Part shown: piece after piece, positions 1 through 8,718 of the stretch
Position numbering within the stretch: the stretch's first letter is position 1
Layout of the letters: every line of letters begins with the position of its first letter
Source: an uncultured Demequina sp.
Lineage (GTDB): Bacteria; Actinomycetota; Actinomycetes; Actinomycetales; Demequinaceae
Direction of reading: 5' to 3'
Assembly (NCBI GenBank): GCA_937925595.1
Contig: CALALQ010000503.1
Span: 1 to 29,946 of the forward strand
DNA length: 29,946 nt
Notes under the pieces: generated by a model
Seen by the model: only the letters and a program-made list of their open reading frames with translations
What the model was told of the DNA's origin: nothing
Database searches by the model: none
Position numbers and translations under genes: made by a program

Positions 1-296
1 AACGGCGAATCGCTGGCGTCGAGCCGTTTGAGGTTCACGAGGTGCTCGATGCCGCTGAGGTCATCGACGCCCCAGACGGACAGTTCCGCGATGGTCTTCG
101 CCTCCGACGGGTAGACCGGGTCGTAGTACCGGCGGTCTGACCCGAGCACCTCGTTGACCCGCTTGTGAAGGTCGGAGTCCGCGAAGGCGATCGGCGTCTC
201 CGCTGCGACCGCTGGCGAGGCGGCGACCGCCCCGGCGAGAAGCAGCGCGGCAGCGAATATGGCGGTGACGCGGCGGCGAGTCGCGACGTGTGTCAT
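1..296 (-). CDS. Secreted leucine-rich-repeat protein, C-terminus outside window
   Basis: The reading frame starts with ATG at 296 and stays open to the window edge, so only about 98 N-terminal residues are seen. Residues 1-32 form a Sec signal peptide: RRR at 7-9, a hydrophobic core around IFAAALLLAGAVAA, and an Ala-rich cleavage area (SPAVAA). The mature part begins with a cap-like region (DSDLHKRVNEVLG) and then a leucine-rich phase (IAELSVWGVDDLSGIEHLVNLKRLDAS), the pattern of internalin-type LRRs. A GGGAG ribosome site lies about 8 nt upstream. It follows two other surface-type genes and is probably read with them. Known of the family: LRR domains bind proteins. A role at the cell surface or in the host envelope is inference. 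Confidence 0.75.
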   Translation of the reverse strand, partial: MTHVATRRRVTAIFAAALLLAGAVAASPAVAAETPIAFADSDLHKRVNEVLGSDRRYYDPVYPSEAKTIAELSVWGVDDLSGIEHLVNLKRLDASDSP

Positions 297-341
297 ACGG
301 TGGCTCCCAGGTGTGAAATCGCGTTCAGCGTATCGGGTGGC

Positions 342-2414
342 TCAGGCGAACGCGGGCAGGTGCTCCGGGCGGAGTGCAGAGTTCGTAGCGAAGCTGGTCG
401 AGCTGGTGACCTTCGACACGTCCCACCCGCTGAGGTCCTGGTCGAACCCGGTGGCATAGCTCAGCATGCTGTTTACTCCGATGGTTCCGGCGGGGTCGAA
501 CACCCAGTCGGAGATGTCGCTGTTGAACGTGTTCGTGTACTGGAACAGGCTCGTGAGGGTCACATTGCCGCCGTTGCGGAACTCCCAGGATCGCGCGGTG
601 ACGTTGACGAGGCTACGAGCAGAGGAAGTGCCGGCGAAGGTCATGTTGGTGGTGACGGTTCCGGTGTTTGTGAACGTCCACCCGTCTGCGTTGATGCTCA
701 TGGCGGCACCTGCGTACTCAACCATCTTCGGGATGCTGACTCCTCCGGTGTTGTCGAAGGTCAAGCCGCTGAGGTCGAAGTTGCCGAGCTTGCCGTTGCT
801 GTTCGAGCTTGGCCGGAGGCGGTACTCGACGTTGTACTTGTTTTGGAACGTCCAGTCGGAGAAGTCTGCGTCCAAATGTGCGGTTCCCGAAACGAGCGTC
901 ACGCTGGAGACGGCGGACGTTGCGCGGCTCCGCACAAGCCAGCCGCTCGCGTTGATGGTCGCGGGCTGGCTGTTGCTGATGAGGTTGCTGACGGCGAACT
1001 TGCCGCCGTTGTCGAACACCCAGTCGCTCACGTCGAGGTTGCCTCCACCGCCGGCGAGGAAGTCCCGGAGGGTGACATCCCCGGAGCTGGTGAACCGGAA
1101 CCCGGAGAGGTCAGCTTCGCCCCCAGTGATCTTCAGGCCGACAGTGGCGCTGGATCCGGAGAACTCCCAGCCATCCATCCGCCCAGAGTAGGGGCCGTTG
1201 AAGAACGTGGTGAGGATCGCTGCCCCGGGGGTGTTGAACTTCCACCCGCGCAGGTCCCCTGTGTAGTTCGTGCCTGCGAACACGCTGGTTGCCGACAAGG
1301 CTGAGCCGGATGACCCGCCGAACTCCCACCCGTTGATGTCCTGCTGGAAGGCGGTGGCGCCTTGGAACAGGCCGTCGATGGTGCGGACGTTGGTGACGTC
1401 CCACTTTGCGACGTCCGGGTCGTTGAAGCTCGTCGCGTTCATGAACGCGTTGCTGATGTTGGTGACGGTCGGTGGGATGTTCGCCGGGACGCTCGTAAGG
1501 TTCGTCATCCCCGCGAAGGCGTTCGCCGCGCTGGTGGTGCCGGCATCGTCAGACCAGGAGTCCATGGACCGGAAGCATCCGAGCCCTGCGCCGGTGCCGA
1601 ACCCGGTGAATGTGCCGTCGAGGATGACGGTGTACTCGGTGCCGGCGTCGAGGGTGCGCGCGGCCGGCTGAGCCTTGGACAGGGTGTCCACCTGCCCGTC
1701 GCTCCATGTCAGGGTGCCGGTGACGCCGGTATTGGGGAGGCGCACGCTGGTCTCGGTGTCGCAGCGCAGCGTGTACATGGCGGCGAACGGCTGGTAGTCA
1801 GGGTCGGAACCCAGCGGGAGCGGTGCCTGCGGCTCCTCGGTCGGCTCCGGCTCCGGTGTCACCTCAGGTCCAGTCCCCTCGCCAGGCTCCTCGGTCTCAT
1901 CTTCACCGGGTTCAGCGTCGTCCGGGGTGTACGTCTCCCCCGCGAACGCGGCGACGACGGTTGCCTGAACAGGGGTGCATGAAGCCTGCTTGATAGCGGG
2001 GACTGCGGCCTCACCGTCGCCGATGCCCGCCTCGCTGTGCGAGCCCGCGAAGTAGCGGCCGGAGGCGGACTGGACGACGCCGCACCAGCCGTCGGCGGAT
2101 CCGACCATCCCGACAAGGGTGACCCCACCGGACAAGGACACGTCCACGCCGAACTTCGTCGAGGCCACGACACCGTCGGCAGCAGCGCCCGGCGCTGAGA
2201 GGGGAAGACCGCTGGCGGTAGTCGGCGTCAGCGCTCCTGCGTAGGTGCCTGTCTCCGCGAGTGCGATCTCCTGCGCCAGCTGGATGTTGTGCATGTCGTT
2301 GAGCGCCGCGGCGTCCTGCGCTTGGGTGACCCAGCCGGGGACGACGAGCACCCCCACGGCGGCGGCGACGACGGAGATGGCGATGCCACCCAGTACGAGG
2401 AAAGGATTTGCCAC
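342..2414 (-). CDS. Pilin-like N-terminus fused to BspA/DUF285 repeat surface protein (copy 1)
   Basis: This 690-residue protein is a paralogue of the next gene upstream (2583-4586). Residues 4-30 form one hydrophobic helix that runs into an amphipathic stretch (AAALNDMHNIQLAQEIALAE) and then GTY, the layout of type IV pilin or pseudopilin alpha-1 helices. Cys111 (WCGVVQSASG) and Cys146 could form the C-terminal disulfide of a pilin head. No GFTLIE-type prepilin cleavage site is seen. An acidic Pro/Glu linker (about 160-195) follows, then a Cys-containing beta domain, then many DUF285/BspA units (F.NATSFNDPDVAKWDVTNV) to the C-terminus. GTG at 2414 is chosen because it matches the start of the paralogue and has GGGGG 6 nt upstream; an in-frame start at 2432 is the alternative. 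Likely surface-exposed or secreted; the target is unknown. Confidence 0.8.
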   Translation of the reverse strand: MANPFLVLGGIAISVVAAAVGVLVVPGWVTQAQDAAALNDMHNIQLAQEIALAETGTYAGALTPTTASGLPLSAPGAAADGVVASTKFGVDVSLSGGVTLVGMVGSADGWCGVVQSASGRYFAGSHSEAGIGDGEAAVPAIKQASCTPVQATVVAAFAGETYTPDDAEPGEDETEEPGEGTGPEVTPEPEPTEEPQAPLPLGSDPDYQPFAAMYTLRCDTETSVRLPNTGVTGTLTWSDGQVDTLSKAQPAARTLDAGTEYTVILDGTFTGFGTGAGLGCFRSMDSWSDDAGTTSAANAFAGMTNLTSVPANIPPTVTNISNAFMNATSFNDPDVAKWDVTNVRTIDGLFQGATAFQQDINGWEFGGSSGSALSATSVFAGTNYTGDLRGWKFNTPGAAILTTFFNGPYSGRMDGWEFSGSSATVGLKITGGEADLSGFRFTSSGDVTLRDFLAGGGGNLDVSDWVFDNGGKFAVSNLISNSQPATINASGWLVRSRATSAVSSVTLVSGTAHLDADFSDWTFQNKYNVEYRLRPSSNSNGKLGNFDLSGLTFDNTGGVSIPKMVEYAGAAMSINADGWTFTNTGTVTTNMTFAGTSSARSLVNVTARSWEFRNGGNVTLTSLFQYTNTFNSDISDWVFDPAGTIGVNSMLSYATGFDQDLSGWDVSKVTSSTSFATNSALRPEHLPAFA

Positions 2415-2431
2415 GAGGCCCCCAGGAGACA

Positions 2432-2454
2432 CTGACTGCGCACCTCGCAGTCAG
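2432..2454 (-). other. 5'-leader stem-loop of the 342-2414 gene
   Basis: Perfect 9-bp inverted repeat (CTGACTGCG / CGCAGTCAG) with a 5-nt loop. It begins 5 nt after the CAGGGT -10 element, so it would form at the very 5' end of the mRNA. Confidence 0.6.
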
Positions 2455-2458
2455 CAGT

Positions 2459-2469
2459 TACCCTGCGGC
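2459..2469 (-). promoter_or_regulatory. Class A promoter motif GCCGCAGGGTA
   Basis: Same 11-mer as at 4640, 9589, 16040 and 19799. The -10 element would be CAGGGT (2465-2460). The start codon at 2414 is 45 nt downstream. Function is inferred from recurrence and position. Confidence 0.65.
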
Positions 2470-2582
2470 GACGGTCAAGGGAGGACGGTCGGCCACTTCT
2501 CCGTGGGGAGAGTGTCGGAGAACGCTCGCGGGGCACCGCCCGGTCGGTTGCCCTCGGCGGTCACGGGTTATCCAGCCGGCGC

Positions 2583-4586
2583 TCAGGAGAACGCCGGCTG
2601 GTACTCCGCGCGCAGGTCCGGGGCGAAGCCGGTGTGGCTGGTGAACTTGGACACGTCCCATCCGCTGAGGTCGCGGTCGAAGCCGGTCGCACCGCTCAGC
2701 ATCCAGTCAGCGGTGATGTTCCCGCCGGAGTTGAACACCCATCCGGTGATGTCGGAGTTGAATGTTGGGTTGTAGCTGAACAGCTGGCTGATGTTCACGG
2801 TCCCACCGTTTTCAAACACCCAGCGTCGGGCTTCGACGACTGCCGGGGACGGGTCCGAGCTGCTCGCCCCGGCGAACAGGCCGGCGACTTTGACGTTGCC
2901 TCCGGTGGAGAAGACCCAGTCGTCAGCGTTTACGGTCCCCTCCGCGTACCCGGCGATGCCTCCTGTGGCCGATGTCACATTGCCGGTGTTGTCGAACCGC
3001 CACCCGCTCAGGTTGAAGGAGCCCTTGGTGTTGAACTGGTCGCGGATTTTGAAGAGGACGTTGCCGTTGTTCTCGAATGCCCAGTCGGACAGGTCCGCAG
3101 TGATATATCCGGACCCGTCGAACAGGGGAACGGAGCTCGAGCCCAGGGCGTCAGTGTTCCTGAACGTCCACCGGCGTGCGGTGAATTGCGCCTCCGTTGC
3201 GGCGGTGACGAGCCTCTCGTAACTCATCGGTCCTGCGTGTTCGAAGGTCCAGTCGTCTGCTGCGAGGCTGTTTGCCCCGGACAGCAGCTCACGGAAGCTG
3301 ACAGTGGGCACCGGGCCGGAGAAGGACCATCCGGAGACGCTGGCGCCCTGCCCGTCGACCGAGTCACCGATCTGAAGGGTGAAGTCCACCAGGCCCTCGT
3401 TGCGGAATGTCCAGTTGTCCATGGAGCCGCCGAAAGGGGACTTGGAGAAGAAGTTCGTGAGTTGGACGAGGCCACGGTTCTCGAACGTCCACCCGTCGAG
3501 GCTTCCCGTGTAACCGGTGGTGTCTGCGAACACCTGCTGCGCGAAGACATGCGTGAGTGCGCGGAACGTCCAGCCTTCAATGTCCTGCTGGAAAGCGTTT
3601 GCACCCTTGAACATCCAGTTCAGGGTGGTCACGTTCGACACGTCCCACTTGGCGACGTCCGCGTCGTTGAAGCTCGTGGCACCCTCGAAGGTGCTGGTGA
3701 GGTTCGTGACGGTCGGCGGCAGGTTCGCGGGGACGCTCGTGAGGTTCGTCATCCCCTTGAACGCGTTCGCTGCGCTAGTGGTGCCGGACTCGTCAGACCA
3801 GGAGTCCATCGACCGGAAGCATGCGAGGCCCTGGCCCGTGCCGAACCCAGTGAATGTCCCGTCGATGATGGCGGTGTACTCGACACCTGCGGTCAGGGTC
3901 TTATATCCCGGCTGACCGCCCGTGAGGGTTTCCTCTGTGCTCGTGGTTCCGTCGCTCCAGGTGACCGTCCCGGTGACGCCTGTGGTGGGGAGGCGGACGG
4001 AGGTGTCCACGTCGCAGCGGAGTGTGAACATCGCGTCGTAAGGCTGATAGCCGGGGTCGCTGCCGAGTTCCGGTTCTGGTGCGGGGTCACCGCCGGGCAC
4101 GTAGGTCTCCCCTGCCATCACGGCGATGGCGGACGCTTGGGTAGGGGTGCAGTTCGCGTCGATGACGGCGGGGACGACCTTCTCACCGTCACCGGCCGTG
4201 GTGAGCGCGTGAGAGCCGGCGAAGTACCGGCCGGAGGCGGACTGGACGACCCCGCACCAGCCTTCACTGCTGCCGACGATCCCGACCAGGCTGACTCCAC
4301 CGGACAGGGCGACACCCATGTCGCCGCTGTACCCGGTTGCGGTGTCGGCAGCGAGAGGCGCGGAGACGGGGAAACCGTTCGAGGCGGCTTGGATGAGGTC
4401 ACCGGCGGCAGCGTATGTGCCGGTTTCTGCCAGCGCGATCTCCTGTGCGTCCCTGATGTTCGCGATGTCGTTGATCGCAGCTGCGTCCTGCGCGGACGCC
4501 ACCCAGCCGGGTACAGCGAGCACCCCGACTGCAGCGGTGATGACGGAGATAGCGATGCCACCCAGCACGAGGAACGGATTGGCCAC
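2583..4586 (-). CDS. Pilin-like N-terminus fused to BspA/DUF285 repeat surface protein (copy 2)
   Basis: 667 residues, homologous over its whole length to the 342-2414 product and nearly identical in the first 50 residues (MANPFLVLGGIAIS...). The order is hydrophobic helix 4-30; amphipathic pilin-like helix to GTY at 56-58; WC motif at 110-111 and second Cys at 146; a linker much shorter than in copy 1; a beta domain with Cys191; then DUF285 units built on W-x-F-x-N-x-G and F.GATSFNDADVAKWDVSN, ending in DLSGWDVSKF. The start is GTG with GGGGG about 8 nt upstream. It has its own class A promoter and leader hairpin. The repeats of the two copies have diverged while the N-terminal module is conserved, as expected if the N-terminus anchors or assembles the protein and the repeats contact something variable. 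Confidence 0.82.
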   Translation of the reverse strand: MANPFLVLGGIAISVITAAVGVLAVPGWVASAQDAAAINDIANIRDAQEIALAETGTYAAAGDLIQAASNGFPVSAPLAADTATGYSGDMGVALSGGVSLVGIVGSSEGWCGVVQSASGRYFAGSHALTTAGDGEKVVPAVIDANCTPTQASAIAVMAGETYVPGGDPAPEPELGSDPGYQPYDAMFTLRCDVDTSVRLPTTGVTGTVTWSDGTTSTEETLTGGQPGYKTLTAGVEYTAIIDGTFTGFGTGQGLACFRSMDSWSDESGTTSAANAFKGMTNLTSVPANLPPTVTNLTSTFEGATSFNDADVAKWDVSNVTTLNWMFKGANAFQQDIEGWTFRALTHVFAQQVFADTTGYTGSLDGWTFENRGLVQLTNFFSKSPFGGSMDNWTFRNEGLVDFTLQIGDSVDGQGASVSGWSFSGPVPTVSFRELLSGANSLAADDWTFEHAGPMSYERLVTAATEAQFTARRWTFRNTDALGSSSVPLFDGSGYITADLSDWAFENNGNVLFKIRDQFNTKGSFNLSGWRFDNTGNVTSATGGIAGYAEGTVNADDWVFSTGGNVKVAGLFAGASSSDPSPAVVEARRWVFENGGTVNISQLFSYNPTFNSDITGWVFNSGGNITADWMLSGATGFDRDLSGWDVSKFTSHTGFAPDLRAEYQPAFS

Positions 4587-4611
4587 TGTTGTGCCCCCAC
4601 GACGAGTATGC

Positions 4612-4636
4612 GTCGACCGCGACTCTCACGGTCAAC
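4612..4636 (-). other. 5'-leader stem-loop of the 2583-4586 gene
   Basis: 8-bp stem (GTTGACCG / CGGTCGAC, one G-T pair) with a 9-nt loop, starting 4 nt after the CAGGGT -10 element. Same arrangement as at 2432-2454 but a different sequence. Confidence 0.55.
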
Positions 4637-4639
4637 GGT

Positions 4640-4650
4640 TACCCTGCGGC
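4640..4650 (-). promoter_or_regulatory. Class A promoter motif GCCGCAGGGTA
   Basis: Exact copy of the 11-mer also seen at 2459. The gene starts 54 nt downstream at 4586. Confidence 0.65.
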
Positions 4651-4804
4651 AAGTCAGCGGAGCGGCGACCGCTTCTTCAATCAGCGGGGTCATCTGCTCC
4701 TTGGCGTGGTGGGTGAAACGCTCTGCGAGCAGGTGCATGTTCTTGCCGCCCCGGCGACCGCGATGAACACCGGCGGCCCGAGCACGTTGGCAGGCCTCGA
4801 AACG

Positions 4805-4834
4805 CTGAGAGCCCCGCAGAAGCAGGGCTCTCAG
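4805..4834 (-). terminator. Intrinsic-type terminator after nrdF
   Basis: 10-bp inverted repeat CTGAGAGCCC / GGGCTCTCAG with a 10-nt loop, 38 nt past the nrdF stop. Only a short T-run follows. Confidence 0.65.
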
Positions 4835-4871
4835 GCGTCTCAGAATGGCTGGACTGTCTCAGTTTTCGTGG

Positions 4872-6140
<1,269 letters not shown>

Positions 6141-6169
<29 letters not shown>

Positions 6170-6290
6170 CTCCCAAGCGTCCCTTCGCCTTGGAGAGCTC
6201 CTCGGCGTAGACCCGGTCACGCTCGGCGACCAGCTCGGCGTACCGGGCGTCGTCTTCGGCGGTGTAGCCGCCCGGGGCCTCGCTCGTCAT
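6141..6290 (-). CDS. Small charged hypothetical protein
   Basis: 49 residues. It starts at an ATG that overlaps the upstream stop (ATGA), so it is probably translated by coupling as the last gene of the 7872-promoter operon. The sequence is rich in acidic residues and Ala in the first two thirds (AEDDARYAELVAERDRVYAE, probably one helix) and has a basic tail (GVRTRRRSSR). The tail overlaps the plus-strand gene 5972-6169 in antisense. No family is recognised. Confidence 0.6.
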
Positions 6291-6760
6291 CGGAGGTCCT
6301 CGGTGACGGTGAACGCGGCCGCGTACCTCGAGCTGGCGACTGCCTGCTCGCGGGCGGCTTCGGCCCGGTGCCCGTTCGTGCAGATGCGGACTGGGGGCTT
6401 GCCGCCGCCGACAAGGAACGCGGCTTCTCGGGCGAGGATGAGTGACTGCACGTCCGCGTCCAGGAGCGCGTCGATGTCACCGACCATGCCGGAGTCACCG
6501 CCCCGGATGATGCTGAGGACGGGGGTGGTCGCGCCCCAGTAGTTGTTGCTGGCGATGTCTACGACGTCCCCGACCTGGATAGCCGACGGCGCGCACGGCG
6601 TCCACCCGTCGGCGACGGTACCTCGACGGAGCTTGCTGATGGTCTCGAATCCGCCGAGCCCGTCGCTGGGGCGGCCGTCCCGGAGACCGGTCGCCTTGAC
6701 CCAGCGTCCGTCGTCGATGAGGTAGACGCTGTTCTTCGTGATGAGGGCGGTCGAGGTCAC
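6287..6760 (-). CDS. Hypothetical protein
   Basis: 157 residues from a GTG that overlaps the stop of the gene before it (GTGA). The sequence reads as a mixed globular protein: an N-terminal strand region (ALITKNSVYLIDDGRW), a middle part with QVGDVVDIASNNYWG and VLSIIRGGDSGMVGDID, and a C-terminal half with FLVGGGKPPVRICTNGHR and a helical end. One Cys sits in RICTNGHR. No catalytic motif or known family was recognised. It is third in a four-gene coupled operon with 7332-7844, 6757-7335 and 6141-6290. Confidence 0.75.
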   Translation of the reverse strand: MTSTALITKNSVYLIDDGRWVKATGLRDGRPSDGLGGFETISKLRRGTVADGWTPCAPSAIQVGDVVDIASNNYWGATTPVLSIIRGGDSGMVGDIDALLDADVQSLILAREAAFLVGGGKPPVRICTNGHRAEAAREQAVASSRYAAAFTVTEDLR

Positions 6761-7335
6761 GCCGGCACCTCCGTGATGGGTGTGACAGTCATGCCGTTGC
6801 AGTACGGGAACGCGGCGCTGGCGTGCGGCCAGTGGTGGTCGGTGCGGCCGCACAGGGCGCGGCTGAACCCGTACCGGGTGATGTCCTGCTCGTAGCCGCC
6901 TCGGGGGTGCCATTCCATGTCCCCGGTCTCGTCTTGTGCGCGACGGTTGCGTACGGGCCAGTCCTCCGGGTGCTTGCCGGGGAACAGCCACGGCCGGACG
7001 TCCAGCTCGATGGTGACCTGCACGTCGACAGGTTCCCACTCCCCCGCGCCGCCGGTGGCGTATACCTTCCGGCGGTACACCTTGTCACCCATCGACGTCA
7101 GCCAGTTGTCGAGGGTCCGGTTCGTATCGCTGATGTGTCGGTAGCCGTTGTGCTTCTCCCGCTCGTAGTTGTACTGCCAGGTGAACGGGACTGCGACGAA
7201 CCCGCCGTCCTCGAGGAGCTGGACGATGGTGTCAGGGTCGAAGGTCTCGGCGAGCGCGTCGCGGAGAACGTCGGTGAAAGTCACAGGGGTGGATTCTTTC
7301 TGTCGGAGGGTGTCGAGATGACGGTCGGAGCTCAC
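6757..7335 (-). CDS. Hypothetical protein
   Basis: 192 residues, GTG start overlapping the upstream stop. An N-terminal helix (TFTDVLRDALAETFDPDTIVQLLEDGG) is followed by a Trp/Tyr-rich beta-type region (VPFTWQYNYEREKHNGYRH, VQVTIELDVRPWLFPGKHPEDW) and a C-terminal stretch with His and Cys residues (CGRTDHHWPHA, PYCNG) that could bind metal. No family is recognised. It lies in the operon driven from 7872. Confidence 0.75.
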   Translation of the reverse strand: MSSDRHLDTLRQKESTPVTFTDVLRDALAETFDPDTIVQLLEDGGFVAVPFTWQYNYEREKHNGYRHISDTNRTLDNWLTSMGDKVYRRKVYATGGAGEWEPVDVQVTIELDVRPWLFPGKHPEDWPVRNRRAQDETGDMEWHPRGGYEQDITRYGFSRALCGRTDHHWPHASAAFPYCNGMTVTPITEVPA

Positions 7336-7844
7336 GCGGGGACCATCACTTTCTGGAGGTCTTCGAGGTGTGCACGGGCAAGCCCGCCGAGGCCGTCATC
7401 ACGGGCAGCCCACTCCTCGAGGTTGTAGATGGTGCCGTAGTCGTCGGCGAGGCTGATGAGGTCGTCGCGCTGGGCGACCAGGTCCCACAGCTGGGTGTCG
7501 GTGATGTCGGGACGGAACGGACCGTGCGCGTCGAGGAGACCTTTCGCGGAACGGAACAGCCCGCTGCGGCGGCGGACGCGTTCCCAGCGGTGTTCGACGA
7601 CCGAGTTGAGGGCCGCTTGGATGAGGAACCCGACGAGGACGGCGAAGATGACGACGCACATCTTCTCCCGCACAAGCGTCTCCCCCGTGTCACCTTCGGT
7701 CAGCGGGAGCAGGAGAGCGGCGACGGCGATGGGGGCCACGATGAGCATGGCGAGGGAGACCGCTCCGCCGACCTGGCGGATGCGGATCTCGCGCCGAGCG
7801 CGGCGAAGCCTGCTCGGGTCGGCGACGGAACCGTCGTACTGCAT
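7332..7844 (-). CDS. Two-TM membrane protein, hypothetical
   Basis: 170 residues. A basic N-terminus (RLRRARREIRIR) is followed by a TM helix (about 27-49, VSLAMLIVAPIAVAALLLPL), a short acidic loop, a second TM helix (about 61-82, CVVIFAVLVGFLIQAALN), a basic stop-transfer RWERVRRRSG and a soluble acidic C-terminal domain of about 80 residues. By the positive-inside rule both ends should be cytoplasmic. AAGGAGA precedes the ATG. First gene of a four-gene operon. It resembles the next protein upstream (7900-8205) in topology but not in clear sequence. Confidence 0.75.
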   Translation of the reverse strand: MQYDGSVADPSRLRRARREIRIRQVGGAVSLAMLIVAPIAVAALLLPLTEGDTGETLVREKMCVVIFAVLVGFLIQAALNSVVEHRWERVRRRSGLFRSAKGLLDAHGPFRPDITDTQLWDLVAQRDDLISLADDYGTIYNLEEWAARDDGLGGLARAHLEDLQKVMVPA

Positions 7845-7871
7845 GGGTCTCCTTCGGGGCGGTCACCTTCA

Positions 7872-7880
7872 TTCATGCGC
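7872..7880 (-). promoter_or_regulatory. Class B promoter motif GCGCATGAA
   Basis: Variant of the GCGCAT -10 motif, 28 nt before the ATG at 7844. TGACC lies at the expected place upstream, next to the stop of gene 7900-8205. Confidence 0.5.
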
Positions 7881-7899
7881 GGTGCCCGCCGGCGCGCGG

Positions 7900-8205
7900 T
7901 CACGCCTTGACGAACATCTCCTGACTGTCCAGCGCACGCTGGAAGCGGACGGCGAACGCCCACGCGGCGGCGACCCCGGCGATGAGGGGGACGATGACGC
8001 CGACGACCAGGACGAGGAAACGGAATCCCCCATCGACTGTGGTCGGGGCGCTGAACAGGGTGAACACCATGAACGCGATCGCAGCGACCCACACGACCGG
8101 GATGAAGCCCAGTGACAGGGGGACGGCGTAGCGGTGCAGGACGCGCTCGAAGCGTGCCTTGACGCTGACTGTCTCGTCCAGGTAGCTGAAGGTGGTGGTG
8201 GTCAT
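7900..8205 (-). CDS. Small two-TM membrane protein
   Basis: 101 residues. The N-terminus is polar (1-28), followed by TM1 (about 29-51, VPLSLGFIPVVWVAAIAFMVFTLF), a short loop, TM2 (about 62-84, FLVLVVGVIVPLIAGVAAAWAF) and a charged C-tail. ATG with GGAAAGG upstream. It has its own class B promoter (8240-8273) and so is probably monocistronic. No family is recognised. Confidence 0.75.
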   Translation of the reverse strand: MTTTTFSYLDETVSVKARFERVLHRYAVPLSLGFIPVVWVAAIAFMVFTLFSAPTTVDGGFRFLVLVVGVIVPLIAGVAAAWAFAVRFQRALDSQEMFVKA

Positions 8206-8239
8206 TGCTGTGCCTTTCCGTTGCGGGCGACTTCCCCAC

Positions 8240-8273
8240 CTACATGCGCAGTCCAGGCCAGAACCGGGGTCAG
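8240..8273 (-). promoter_or_regulatory. Class B promoter, CTGACC-N17-TGCGCATGTAG
   Basis: Full bipartite class B motif upstream of the 7900-8205 gene. CATGTA ends about 35 nt before the start codon. Confidence 0.65.
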
Positions 8274-8289
8274 AGGCTGTTCGCTGACC

Positions 8290-8718
8290 TCAGAACAGGA
8301 GCGCGATGAGGCGGTCGGGGCGGAGCGCTGCAGCGTAGGCGGCGTCCGCGTCGCGGGAGAACATACCCACACGCTCGGCGGCGCCGCCGGTGACGGCGAC
8401 GACGGAAACCTGAGCGAACGGGCCGACATCCCACCGGCCTTCGGCGACCCACTTGCCAGCGGTTGCTGCGGCCGCGGCGGTACGGAGGGCTTGCTCCTGC
8501 TCCGGCGTGATCGGCAGGCCGGACAGGACCCGGAGCACCACGTCGGGTCGGGCAGCGATGAGGAAGCGCGCGTCCTCCTCCGTGCGGGTCAGGGCGATGC
8601 TCCCCTGGCCGGCCTCGGTGACGAGGAACCCGCCCTCGTACGGCCCGTACGGCCAGGTGCCGGGGGTGGCCGCGAACCCGAGGTCGCGCAGCTCGAGGCG
8701 GCGCCTACGGCGGCTCAT
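8290..8718 (-). CDS. Hypothetical protein
   Basis: 142 residues. The ATG overlaps the stop of the phosphoesterase-like gene upstream (TGATG), so translation is coupled. A basic start (SRRRRRLELRD) is followed by an alpha/beta body with FLVTEAGQGSIALTRTEEDARFLIAARPDVVLRVLSGL and a C-terminal half with FAQVSVVAVTGGAAERV and FSRDADAAYAAALRPDRL. No motif was recognised. Confidence 0.75.
   Translation of the reverse strand: MSRRRRRLELRDLGFAATPGTWPYGPYEGGFLVTEAGQGSIALTRTEEDARFLIAARPDVVLRVLSGLPITPEQEQALRTAAAAATAGKWVAEGRWDVGPFAQVSVVAVTGGAAERVGMFSRDADAAYAAALRPDRLIALLF

Noticed and set aside
165..1304. Long plus-strand open frame opposite the first BspA gene
   Set aside because: It is the high-GC mirror of the minus-strand gene; composition is Gly/Arg/Val-rich without domains and there is no ribosome site.
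2634..4766. 710-codon plus-strand open frame opposite the second BspA gene
   Set aside because: Same reason; the minus-strand product has clear domains and a paralogue.
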